Of a DNA stretch of 64,000 nucleotides, positions 43,841 through 51,950 are shown piece after piece. Source of the DNA: a virus. The position numbers and the translations under genes are program-made. Each line of letters opens with the position of its first letter. Position 1 is the first letter of the stretch. The notes beneath the pieces were generated by a model, which was given only the letters and a program-made list of their open reading frames with translations, did no database searches and was not told the DNA's origin. The stretch is from positions 1-64,000 of IMG/VR virus record IMGVR_UViG_3300032293_000813. One strand, written 5' to 3'.

Positions 43841-45231
43841 AGTTTTCCTTTTCTACATTTTTTATAAAGTTCATCGAATTCAGGGAATGTTTCTAAGAAA
43901 TTAGTTCCCCTTCTCATATCATGATGTCTTACAAAGATAAAGAAATCTTTTCTATTTTTCAAGAAAGTTGAATCATCATCGTGGTTTTTCATCCATTCTG
44001 CAATTCTCTTTACTTTAGTAATTTCAATATCTGTAAATCCATAACCATCTTCCCCTACTCTTACTTGCTCATAAAAATCCATAAGTTGAGCCTGTGAGTT
44101 TACTTCCTCTATCCATTCCTTATCTAATATCTTAACACTTTGATGCGGAGGCCATCTAAGATACGAACTATCTAATAATACCGAACTACCATAGTATCTA
44201 CTAGAACTATGATATTTCTTTTTCAATTCATATACATCTCTAATCAATCCTTTATAAGATGGAACTGATAAAGCATTATATGTACTCATTATGATAATAG
44301 TAAGTTTAGGATTTTCTGTTAATAAAATGTTTATTCTTTCGATAAACAAATCATAATTAAACCCATGTCTTATATAGTTTGCCTGCTCACCATGCGCATC
44401 ACAAGATGTGAATAGAATAAACTCATTAACTCTTTCTTCATCCATTAACTTTTTAATCTTCTCTCTGAACTCATTGAATATCTTTTCAGGAGCATTTAAG
44501 TTAGTGTTAATAGAAAGATTCAATGCCTTATTAGGATTAGGTTCACTATTGATGAAATCTAATACATCAAATGTATCCTTTGCCAAAAGAGGTTCTCCTC
44601 CTGTGATTCTGAATGTATGTAAATCCTTATACAAATCCGGCCACCATTTCCAAAACGCATCAACGTATGGATTCTTTTTATTATGAGGTATCGGCATCTG
44701 GTCAGTACTCTTCAAATAATCTAAGTTATTAAAATTAGTTGAAGTAGGGTATGAACCATGTTGTTGAATTTCGTCCATCCATTGAGATGAAAACGCAGGC
44801 CCACAATATGAACATTTAAAGTTACATACATTTGAGAACGATACTTCCACATATTTTGGGTTAATATCTTTTTCACCTTTTGTTTTCAATACCTCATCGA
44901 AATATTGCATCGACCAGGGTTCGGTAGATTTATATACTCTATCAGAAAACTCATTTGAATTATCCTCTATGTTCCAACAATAATCACACTCTTTAGGTCT
45001 TAATCCTTCCATCATTTCTCTTCTTCTATTCTTCTTATAGTTTGTATTGTGAAGAGCAGATGGATTCTGTGCCACCTCTAATTCAGAAATCTTATGTGTT
45101 ACGGGGTGATGACACGAATGGTTATGACCCGTTTGCAGTTGAAGTGTAACCTGAGTCCACTTAGCTAAACAAAACCCTTTTCCAACTTTGTCTAACTTCT
45201 CTTTTGTTTTTTCGAAATGTTCGTTTAGCAT
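43837..45231 (-). CDS. Radical SAM enzyme (twitch-type), copy 2
   Basis: 464 residues, a clear paralogue of 41794. They share GFCLAKW, SCHHP, NPSALHNT, ECDYCW, FSNVCNFKCSYC (C136, C140, C143), FRITGGEPLL and FILFTSCD. The largest differences are in the middle and at the C-terminus (RRGTNFLETFPEFDELYKKC). Both keep all catalytic and extra cysteines, so both are probably active, maybe on different substrates. It overlaps the upstream GT7-LamG gene by 7 nt. Confidence 0.8.
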   Translation of the reverse strand: MLNEHFEKTKEKLDKVGKGFCLAKWTQVTLQLQTGHNHSCHHPVTHKISELEVAQNPSALHNTNYKKNRRREMMEGLRPKECDYCWNIEDNSNEFSDRVYKSTEPWSMQYFDEVLKTKGEKDINPKYVEVSFSNVCNFKCSYCGPAFSSQWMDEIQQHGSYPTSTNFNNLDYLKSTDQMPIPHNKKNPYVDAFWKWWPDLYKDLHTFRITGGEPLLAKDTFDVLDFINSEPNPNKALNLSINTNLNAPEKIFNEFREKIKKLMDEERVNEFILFTSCDAHGEQANYIRHGFNYDLFIERINILLTENPKLTIIIMSTYNALSVPSYKGLIRDVYELKKKYHSSSRYYGSSVLLDSSYLRWPPHQSVKILDKEWIEEVNSQAQLMDFYEQVRVGEDGYGFTDIEITKVKRIAEWMKNHDDDSTFLKNRKDFFIFVRHHDMRRGTNFLETFPEFDELYKKCRKGKL

Positions 45232-46667
45232 TTACAATTTATTAATACTGAATTATTACCAATGTCTTCTATATTCAATAGTTCGTATTTCAAACTATTC
45301 ATCCCATCATTCTGCCAATTATATTTTCCCTGCTGCATCTCTAACACATATCTCTTCTCATTTCTTGCAGTTGTTGCCCCTTTCTTCCATTTACCATTTA
45401 CCAATCCTTCGGTTTCATGTGGTAAACATTCAAACTTACCATTTCTTCTATAAGGTATAACGGTTGATGGTATCTCCATTTTCTCTTTGGTAAATGTAAC
45501 ATTATGCATTTTACCATGATTACCATTTCCCGTTTTATCTTCAACCATCTCATCGATGAAAGAATCAAAATCATAATGAAGTTGTAAACCATCTTCTTCT
45601 AAATGAAATGGAATATCTGCTACCTCACCATCCGTCATACATCTATCATACATTCTAACTTCAGCAATTTCTCCCTTAAAAAACTTGTTCGGTTGATTTT
45701 GATTTATAGAAGGAGATGTTCCCATATAAAATCCTTCCGTTCCATATCTCTTTAAATCACCACTATATTCCATTGGAGAAGTTACACCTGTTCCAAATCT
45801 AGCATCTGTTTCTCTTCCGTTTAAATAGAAGTGAATCTTTTTATTATAAGCATCCACTTTCAAAGTTACCCATGTCCATAAATTCTCATATCGCTTCATC
45901 CACATATATTGCATCTCCTTCTCACTATTCCATAACATCGAAGTAAATGCTCTACTATTGTTATATGATAATCCCCAATCATATCCTGGTCTTCTTAAGA
46001 TAGGATATTCCCAAAATCTTCTATTCTCATCTCCGATTAAGTAGATAGGAATCTTTTCTTCTTGTTGGTGTGCCTTTACTAATACTGAAATAGTATGAGA
46101 ACGATTACACATAAATCGGATAGAACGAGATTGTGCGGTTTCTATATAGGATTTTATTCCATCAAAATTAGCCACACTAAATTCATTCTGTGGTTTGATA
46201 TATGTTTGGTCTGCCATCCCATTTAATGCACATCTCCAAAACAAATCATCATCTTCCATACCCCAATCCCAATAATCATTTGAGTAACCATTGGTTTTGT
46301 AAACTTGTTCTTTTGTAAACAATACAGCGCCCCCAAAATACTCCTCATATTTGAGGTTATAATCTGTTTGAGATATTCTTACCGCCAAATGTTTTGGGTT
46401 CTCAGGATTGTAACTATAATCACACGAATCATCTTCTGGTATCATATCAATATCATGCCATACGATATAATCACATCCATCCTTAAATGCCACATCCGCT
46501 GCAATGTTTTTCATCTTACCTCTGTTAAAAAGTAAGTTATCACATTGGTGTGCAAAATATATTTTATGCTCAATACCTCTCTCTTCCAAAAATTTGTGAA
46601 CTCTCGGTGAGAACTGAGCTAAATGTTCTTCTCTGTTTCTATATGGTACACATACCCCTAACTTCAT
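45225..46667 (-). CDS. GT7-type glycosyltransferase fused to LamG and a C-terminal domain, copy A
   Basis: 480 residues in three parts. Residues 1-165 are a galactosyltransferase-7-like GT-A domain: CVPYRNREEHL, LLFNRGKMKN, VWHDIDMIPED (D-x-D for metal), YFGGAVLFTKE, and NGYSNDYWDWGMEDDDLFWR. The last matches the EDDD of beta-1,4-galactosyltransferases. Residues about 170-385 are LamG (LWTWVTLKVDAYNKKIHFYLNG; MVEDKTGNGNHGK). Residues about 400-480 are a small domain ending GMNSLKYELL...VLINCKC, seen also in copies B and C. No signal peptide or membrane segment, so it acts in the cytoplasm. The acceptor is unknown. Confidence 0.8.
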   Translation of the reverse strand: MKLGVCVPYRNREEHLAQFSPRVHKFLEERGIEHKIYFAHQCDNLLFNRGKMKNIAADVAFKDGCDYIVWHDIDMIPEDDSCDYSYNPENPKHLAVRISQTDYNLKYEEYFGGAVLFTKEQVYKTNGYSNDYWDWGMEDDDLFWRCALNGMADQTYIKPQNEFSVANFDGIKSYIETAQSRSIRFMCNRSHTISVLVKAHQQEEKIPIYLIGDENRRFWEYPILRRPGYDWGLSYNNSRAFTSMLWNSEKEMQYMWMKRYENLWTWVTLKVDAYNKKIHFYLNGRETDARFGTGVTSPMEYSGDLKRYGTEGFYMGTSPSINQNQPNKFFKGEIAEVRMYDRCMTDGEVADIPFHLEEDGLQLHYDFDSFIDEMVEDKTGNGNHGKMHNVTFTKEKMEIPSTVIPYRRNGKFECLPHETEGLVNGKWKKGATTARNEKRYVLEMQQGKYNWQNDGMNSLKYELLNIEDIGNNSVLINCKC

Positions 46668-48100
46668 AACTCTACTGAAATCATTTTAGCCTTTTCAGAT
46701 AATTCTTTTTCTTCTACCTTTTTATATCTTAATGTATTCAATCCTTCAATCGAATAGAATAACACATCGTCTTTAATTGAATTGAATCTTAACTGATTCT
46801 TTCTAGTCTCTTCCCAAACCCATCTATTTCCTTCTACACTATTAGATGAATGTTTAAGTGTTTTGAACTTACAATCCTTTTTAGTTGGAATCGTAACCTC
46901 TACCATAAACTTACTATTCATCAATGTGTTAGCCTGGCAATTGATAATCTCAGCATCAAAGTTGTTACCGGATATATCAATCAATTTATCCTTTCTATAA
47001 TGTCTGAAATCGTAATATGTTTTTAAACTCTTAGATGATTTATATTTACCAAAATTATTCAATAGGGATTTCTTAGCTGAATCTTTATATATTTGATTGA
47101 TTTCAGGCAAACTTAATGCCTTATCAAATACCGCAAACTCAGAAATCAATCCTTTGAAATAATAATTCTCATAATTCTTAGATGGATTGGCAACTCCTAA
47201 ATAGAAATCGGTTACATTGTAATCATACATATCTTCTATAAATTCCTCACCTATTAATTTACCATTGATAAACAACTCAATACTTTTACTACGATAGTTT
47301 CGTTTGATAACTGCGTGTACCCACATATCAGGACTAATATCAGATGTTATACTTCTACTCTTTTCTTCTTTATCCCATATATCCAATTTGTATCTATTGA
47401 AACTATTATAGGATAGAGAGAAGTTAAAACCAGGAATAGAGAATATTGTGTATTCATCGTATTCTCTGTTTGAGTTATTAACTAAATCCTCTGCTTTAAA
47501 TTTAATAGAGATACTGAAATCATCATTAAGTATCTTTTTAAATTGAGGAAATGGAATACTAACAAATGAATCAATTCCGTTAAAGTAGAAATAATTCAAT
47601 ACAAAGTTTTCATCCTCTATACCAAATACTTTTTTATCCAATGTAAGATTACAACTCTCACATCTTTTTAAAAGGTCATCATCCTCAAAACCCCAACCCC
47701 AATATTCGTTAGAGTAACCATTAATAATTTTGAAATCTAATTTACTCAATATAGTAACTCCACCAAAATAGTTATAGAAACTTTCTTCGCCATTAAGAGT
47801 GTTAGCTAAGTGAGTTGGTACATCACAATACGAATAATCCGCATCGATAGGTAACATATCCACATCATGAAAACAATAGTAATCAAAATCAGGTCCACTT
47901 TCTTTATAACCTACATTCAACAACTTACCTCTATTAAAAGGTTTATCATCTTTTTGTTCAATGACAAAAACCTTGTAATCAACTTTAGTTCCTAAATATT
48001 CTTCAATATATGGAATAAAGATGTTAAGGTGAGATTCCCTATTTCTGTAAGGAACTATTATTGCTAATTTCTTAGTTGTTGTTTTACTGCGGTCTTTCAT
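46664..48100 (-). CDS. GT7-LamG-C-terminal domain glycosyltransferase, copy B
   Basis: 478 residues. GT7 part: AIIVPYRNRESHLNIF, PFNRGKLLNVGY, FHDVDMLPIDADY, YFGGVTILSKLDF, NGYSNEYWGWGFEDDDLLKR, with all catalytic landmarks intact. LamG part about 190-390 (VHAVIKRNYRSKSIELFINGK; YFKGLISEFAVFDKALSLPEI; LIDISGNNFDAEI). The C-terminal domain ends GLNTLRYKKVEEKELSEKAKMI. It overlaps copy A downstream by 4 nt and the small gene at 48084 by 17 nt. Confidence 0.8.
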   Translation of the reverse strand: MKDRSKTTTKKLAIIVPYRNRESHLNIFIPYIEEYLGTKVDYKVFVIEQKDDKPFNRGKLLNVGYKESGPDFDYYCFHDVDMLPIDADYSYCDVPTHLANTLNGEESFYNYFGGVTILSKLDFKIINGYSNEYWGWGFEDDDLLKRCESCNLTLDKKVFGIEDENFVLNYFYFNGIDSFVSIPFPQFKKILNDDFSISIKFKAEDLVNNSNREYDEYTIFSIPGFNFSLSYNSFNRYKLDIWDKEEKSRSITSDISPDMWVHAVIKRNYRSKSIELFINGKLIGEEFIEDMYDYNVTDFYLGVANPSKNYENYYFKGLISEFAVFDKALSLPEINQIYKDSAKKSLLNNFGKYKSSKSLKTYYDFRHYRKDKLIDISGNNFDAEIINCQANTLMNSKFMVEVTIPTKKDCKFKTLKHSSNSVEGNRWVWEETRKNQLRFNSIKDDVLFYSIEGLNTLRYKKVEEKELSEKAKMISVEL

Positions 48101-48317
48101 CGTTAGGTCTTTCTGAATCTCTCATTGGTCGAGATACACTTCCTAAGTTTTTAGCTTTTAAAATAGTGTGAAATTCATGTAAGTACCATTCAACTCTTGT
48201 TCCCCAAGCTGATTTATCGATTTCAAACATCCAATCATTTAAATCTCTGAAAGATGAAGCAATATCTTCTAATGCTCTTACCTTTCTCTCTTCTAAGTTT
48301 TTTTCGTCTACTGCCAT
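48084..48317 (-). CDS. Small acidic/aromatic protein (77 aa), twin of 48332-48565
   Basis: Shares with its upstream twin the plan EER-V-A-E-IA-S-...DWM-E-D...W..R-EWYL-EF..I-KAK, followed by a charged tail that ends ERPQ (here SVSRPMRDSERPNDERPQ). No cysteine and no membrane segment. It lies among GT7-LamG genes. I do not recognise the family beyond having seen similar small phage proteins. It could be a subunit, an adaptor, or, more speculatively, a peptide substrate of the radical SAM or glycosyl enzymes. Confidence 0.6.
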   Translation of the reverse strand: MAVDEKNLEERKVRALEDIASSFRDLNDWMFEIDKSAWGTRVEWYLHEFHTILKAKNLGSVSRPMRDSERPNDERPQ

Positions 48318-48331
48318 AACTTAATGTTTAA

Positions 48332-48565
48332 TTATTGAGGTCTTTCAGTTCCCTTTTCAGGTCTTCCTGTGTTACCAATAGTTTTCGCTTTTGCAATCAT
48401 ATAGAATTCGTTTAAATACCATTCTAATCTTTCCGACCATCCTTTGGTATCTAACTCATACATCCAATCTTGAATGTTTTCCAATGAACCTGCAATCTTT
48501 TCAAAAGCCTTAACAGCTCTTTCTTCGATGTTATCGGTTTGTTCTGGTTTTTTAGATGTTGCCAT
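48332..48565 (-). CDS. Small protein (77 aa), twin of 48084-48317
   Basis: EERAVKAFEKIAGSLENIQDWMYEL then WSERLEWYLNEFYMIAKAKTIG, then a tail TGRPEKGTERPQ. It aligns end to end with the downstream twin, including the last four residues ERPQ, so the pair arose by tandem duplication. 14 nt separate them. Helical Trp/Tyr-rich core plus disordered tail. Function unknown. Confidence 0.6.
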   Translation of the reverse strand: MATSKKPEQTDNIEERAVKAFEKIAGSLENIQDWMYELDTKGWSERLEWYLNEFYMIAKAKTIGNTGRPEKGTERPQ

Positions 48566-48566
48566 T

Positions 48567-48815
48567 TTATTTATTTTTTAATTTATTTTCTGTTTTGTGT
48601 TGAAAGAATCCTGTTGGAAATGGAGTAGCCTGCCTCGATGAATAATATTCTCTTAATAATTCTAATGCAGAGAATATTATCGGTTGTACATATGAGAAGG
48701 TTTGAAGTGTTTTATTCTTTTCAAAAACTTCTAATGCTTCCGCTACTCTTTCCGCTTTACTAACAAATTCTTCGTTGTTAATAAGTTTTTTTACTATAGA
48801 ACTATCTTTATCCAT
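48567..48815 (-). CDS. Small hypothetical protein (82 aa)
   Basis: Helical, no recognised motif: VKKLINNEEFVSKAERVAEALEVFEKNKT then a more hydrophobic segment SYVQPIIFSALELLREYY. Its start overlaps the upstream GT7-LamG copy C by 22 nt and its stop is 1 nt from the twin gene. Likely real because of coupling in the operon. Function unknown. Confidence 0.5.
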   Translation of the reverse strand: MDKDSSIVKKLINNEEFVSKAERVAEALEVFEKNKTLQTFSYVQPIIFSALELLREYYSSRQATPFPTGFFQHKTENKLKNK

Positions 48816-50281
48816 GTTGCTTTTTCATTTATTTGTTCTTCTGATAAAATCTTATAATTTAAATAATTCAATCCTACCTCTTTTGTATCCAATCTATTTG
48901 TTAATACTTCGTTGAAATATATTTGAGAGTTTTGTACAATATCCGGGTCCCAACTATAAAACTTCTCCGTTATTTGGTCATCACCTTCGTGGATTAAAGA
49001 TTGATACTTACCTAATATTCTAGATGGAACTGATAAACGGGATGTTTTTGGTATCGTATCCTTTTTAAGATACTCCGAATAGTTTCCGAATTCAGGTCCA
49101 TATATCTTAACGTGATTAAGAGTTAATGAATCATCTAAAATAAAATCTCTATATGTTTTATCAAACTTAATATTCAATACAGGCTCTAAATCTGTATTCT
49201 TTTTCTCATCATTATATCCTTCTAAATAAAGGTTATCAATTTCTCGTTGTTCTAACACATAATCAAATAACAATACGTTAGCCATCTTACCATTATATCT
49301 AGCGGTATTCAAACTACTACATCCTAAGAATAAGTGTTCGTTTGTATAATCATATAAAGGTGTTACGATGTAAGGTTGTTGGTCTCCTGTATAACTTATC
49401 TTAACTGAGTTTAAATACATCTCAATTAATTCCTTATTATAATCAACAACAAATACTACATGATTCCAAACACCTGGTTCATATTTCTTATATGCAAAAC
49501 AATACTGTTTATCATTATCATAAACATTCACTCTTATTGTACCATCTTTCTGTAATGATATACCGGTATTAAATCCTTTCCAAGCAATTAAGTATTCCTC
49601 TTCTTCTACCATATCAGAATTGAACCATAATGCGGCAGTAAAACTATCTCTCGTAATATCTCTTAATTGAGCATTAGGAAATATCTTTAGGTACAAATCG
49701 TTACCACTAAAGTCCGCATAGTTTACCTGCTCAATATATTTCTTATCTGTTATCTTAATCTTTTCAAATTCATAATAAGAATCTATGCGAGGAAAAATTG
49801 TTTCTTCATCTAATTCAATTTCGTTTATTCTACATCTGTGAAGTAAATCTAAATCAGCAAACCCCCATCCCCAATACTCATTTGAAAATCCATTTATCTT
49901 TTCGAAATCTTCTTTACTAAACATAACAACACCACCCATATATTCTAAGTAAGGTAACTTAAACTTATGAGCAGATACTCTAGTTGCCATATGAACGGGA
50001 TATCCACCAATGTGAATGTAATTGTAATCACAATCATCACTTACAGGCAGCATATCAATGTCGTGGAAACAGAAATAATCAAATTTATCTTTCAATAAAG
50101 AGAATCCTATATTACAGATTTTTCCATAGTTAAATGGTTTATCATCGGTTTGCTCAACAATAATAATTTCATACTCTACATCTTTGTTCTTAAAGAACTC
50201 AATCATGTGAGGTACGAAAGTATCTAACTGCTCTCGTCTATCCCTATAGGGTACTATTATCGCTATCTTTTTTCCGTACAT
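48794..50281 (-). CDS. GT7-LamG-C-terminal domain glycosyltransferase, copy C (altered EDDD motif)
   Basis: 495 residues with the same three-part plan as copies A and B. GT7 part: AIIVPYRDRREQLDTF, PFNYGKICNIGF, FHDIDMLPVSDD, YMGGVVMFSKED, NGFSNEYWGWGFADLDLLHR. The usual EDDD reads ADLD here, so two of four acidic residues are lost while the one equivalent to the proposed catalytic base of beta4GalT1 remains. LamG about 200-400 (VWNHVVFVVDYNKELIEMYLNS; NGKMANVLLFDYVLEQREI). C-terminal domain LNYLNYKILSEEQINEKATWI. Activity may be changed or lost. Confidence 0.75.
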   Translation of the reverse strand: MYGKKIAIIVPYRDRREQLDTFVPHMIEFFKNKDVEYEIIIVEQTDDKPFNYGKICNIGFSLLKDKFDYFCFHDIDMLPVSDDCDYNYIHIGGYPVHMATRVSAHKFKLPYLEYMGGVVMFSKEDFEKINGFSNEYWGWGFADLDLLHRCRINEIELDEETIFPRIDSYYEFEKIKITDKKYIEQVNYADFSGNDLYLKIFPNAQLRDITRDSFTAALWFNSDMVEEEEYLIAWKGFNTGISLQKDGTIRVNVYDNDKQYCFAYKKYEPGVWNHVVFVVDYNKELIEMYLNSVKISYTGDQQPYIVTPLYDYTNEHLFLGCSSLNTARYNGKMANVLLFDYVLEQREIDNLYLEGYNDEKKNTDLEPVLNIKFDKTYRDFILDDSLTLNHVKIYGPEFGNYSEYLKKDTIPKTSRLSVPSRILGKYQSLIHEGDDQITEKFYSWDPDIVQNSQIYFNEVLTNRLDTKEVGLNYLNYKILSEEQINEKATWIKIVL

Positions 50282-51135
50282 TATATTGAAACTATGTGTT
50301 TAGATAGTTTATTCCAATTACTGAAAGATACGAAGGATTTTTCAGATTTCCAAGTGAATTCTTTGTATTTTTCCAAATCTATACAATATCCATAATCCTC
50401 TATACCATTCAACATTATCTGATATTCTCTTGAGTAAGAATAATCTTGTCCAATCTTTGCTACCGCTTTCAATCTATCTACTACACTCTTATCCCATTTG
50501 AAATGGTGAACTTGTACAAATCCCTTATTAATTGGATATCTCAATGGGTGATTCCAACCTTGCCATCTCCAAGTTGATTGCCCTTCTATTTGAGCATAAT
50601 GTTGACCGGATGTTACTTCAATTCTACCTTTACATAATGTAACTTTATTTGGACAGGCTCCACTCATTGGGTATCTAAAAAATGAACTGATAGGAAATGC
50701 TTCCCATAAATCCGTATTCTCATCTACAAATGGAAAACTACCATCTTCTCCAATCTTATCTATAAATCCACCGGTTACAAATTCCCATCCATTATGTTCA
50801 CACTCTTCTATTATAGAATTTACATCATCCCAATACAAATGTAATTCATCATCATCCGCTACTATCCACCAATCGTTGGGATATAAGTTCTTTATCTCAT
50901 TGTAGAAATGTGTTACTGAAATCCAATTGAATGCATCCGATTCTCTTTCGTGCACAATACATCCAAATTCTTCAGCAATCTCATTAACTCTATCGAATGA
51001 TTCTTTATTGTTTACATCAAGAGTTCTGTAATTAACCAAATGAATTTCACTCACTATATCTTTATAATGAGATAACATCTGTCGTAGAGTATTTGTTCTA
51101 TGACCAGTAACGGTTATTAATCTAGGTTTTTTCAT
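50281..51135 (-). CDS. Glycosyltransferase family 2-like protein
   Basis: 284 residues. Strand-loop start RLITVTGHRTNTLRQMLSHY, then IHLVNYRT, a DWWIVADDDELHLYWDD segment (acidic metal-binding motif of GT-A enzymes), and further on QHYAQIEGQSTWRWQGWNHPLRYPINKGFVQVHHFKWD. The last resembles GT2/GT92-like transferases that end with an H-F-K/R-W segment. It overlaps the MTase gene (4 nt) and copy C (1 nt). Donor and acceptor unknown. Confidence 0.7.
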   Translation of the reverse strand: MKKPRLITVTGHRTNTLRQMLSHYKDIVSEIHLVNYRTLDVNNKESFDRVNEIAEEFGCIVHERESDAFNWISVTHFYNEIKNLYPNDWWIVADDDELHLYWDDVNSIIEECEHNGWEFVTGGFIDKIGEDGSFPFVDENTDLWEAFPISSFFRYPMSGACPNKVTLCKGRIEVTSGQHYAQIEGQSTWRWQGWNHPLRYPINKGFVQVHHFKWDKSVVDRLKAVAKIGQDYSYSREYQIMLNGIEDYGYCIDLEKYKEFTWKSEKSFVSFSNWNKLSKHIVSI

Positions 51136-51890
51136 TTTCTTCGTATGAGTGTTAATCCAGTAGATGATGGTTTATTTTTTATGATACCAAAATTAAATAA
51201 GTTAAATACTTCCCAATCTTTACTATCTTTCAATTCTTTTACAAATTGAATAGGCCCACTCCAATCATCGTGGTCACCTCTATCTTTTATTTCATTTGTT
51301 ATAATATAGTTATCAGCATATTTCGAATCAGTATCGTGTATTGAGATGATACCATTTTCTGATAATATTTGTGAGTATAAATCAAAATCTTCCTTAACGT
51401 TTTCATATGAATGTCCTGCATCTATGTGTAAATAATCAATCTTAATATCGTTTAATACAAAGTAATTGTGAAATGCCTCTTCGGTAGTTGTGTTAATAAT
51501 TCTAGGATGAAAAGTTCTTCTGTAAAATGATTCTTCTGCAAACCAATCTACATTACCACCAATACCATTCATTGCATCAACTACATAAGTTGTTCCAATA
51601 TCTCCCCAATTATAATCAGCATTTCCTTCGAAGATTCCTTGCCTATGTAAATCGTATCTAGATTGTGTCATTAGACGAGGAATAAATCCTCCTCCACTAC
51701 CTAAACATACACATACTTTAGCTCTCATATATTGTATAATAGAATATATGATTAAACCATCGCCTAAGTGTACATCGGTTGCTCCGTGAGACCATCTATA
51801 GGGAACAGGATGCTCCTCTTCTTCACCTCTAAAATCAAACTCTAAATTGTTAGTGAGGTACTTCTTTATGTAGTTTAAGTCTTGTAACAT
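51132..51890 (-). CDS. Class I SAM-dependent methyltransferase (CmcI/Methyltransf_24-like)
   Basis: 252 residues. VCVCLGSGGGFIPRLMTQ is the SAM Gly loop. IDYLHIDAGHSYENVKEDFDLYSQIL and GIISIHDTDSKY are the late motifs with D-A-G-H and H-D-T-D, typical of TylF/CmcI-like O-methyltransferases and sugar methyltransferases. It is the first gene of the long accessory operon, with a Bacteroidota-type promoter 30 nt upstream. It is a distant relative of the 14726 protein (IDGDHNYE). Probably methylates a sugar of the same glycan. Confidence 0.75.
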   Translation of the reverse strand: MLQDLNYIKKYLTNNLEFDFRGEEEEHPVPYRWSHGATDVHLGDGLIIYSIIQYMRAKVCVCLGSGGGFIPRLMTQSRYDLHRQGIFEGNADYNWGDIGTTYVVDAMNGIGGNVDWFAEESFYRRTFHPRIINTTTEEAFHNYFVLNDIKIDYLHIDAGHSYENVKEDFDLYSQILSENGIISIHDTDSKYADNYIITNEIKDRGDHDDWSGPIQFVKELKDSKDWEVFNLFNFGIIKNKPSSTGLTLIRRK

Positions 51891-51919
51891 CTATTGAATA
51901 TAACTATTATAATATACTA

Positions 51920-51950
51920 CAAAGATACTAAAAATTCATCACTTTTCCAA
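51920..51950 (-). promoter_or_regulatory. Bacteroidota-type promoter before the accessory operon
   Basis: On the minus strand TTG (plus 51948-51950), 20 nt, then TATCTTTG (plus 51920-51927). This equals the known Bacteroidota primary-sigma pattern TTG / TAnnTTTG, with the -7 box about 30 nt before the ATG at 51890. The same box and spacing occur at 62214-62244. Confidence 0.7.
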
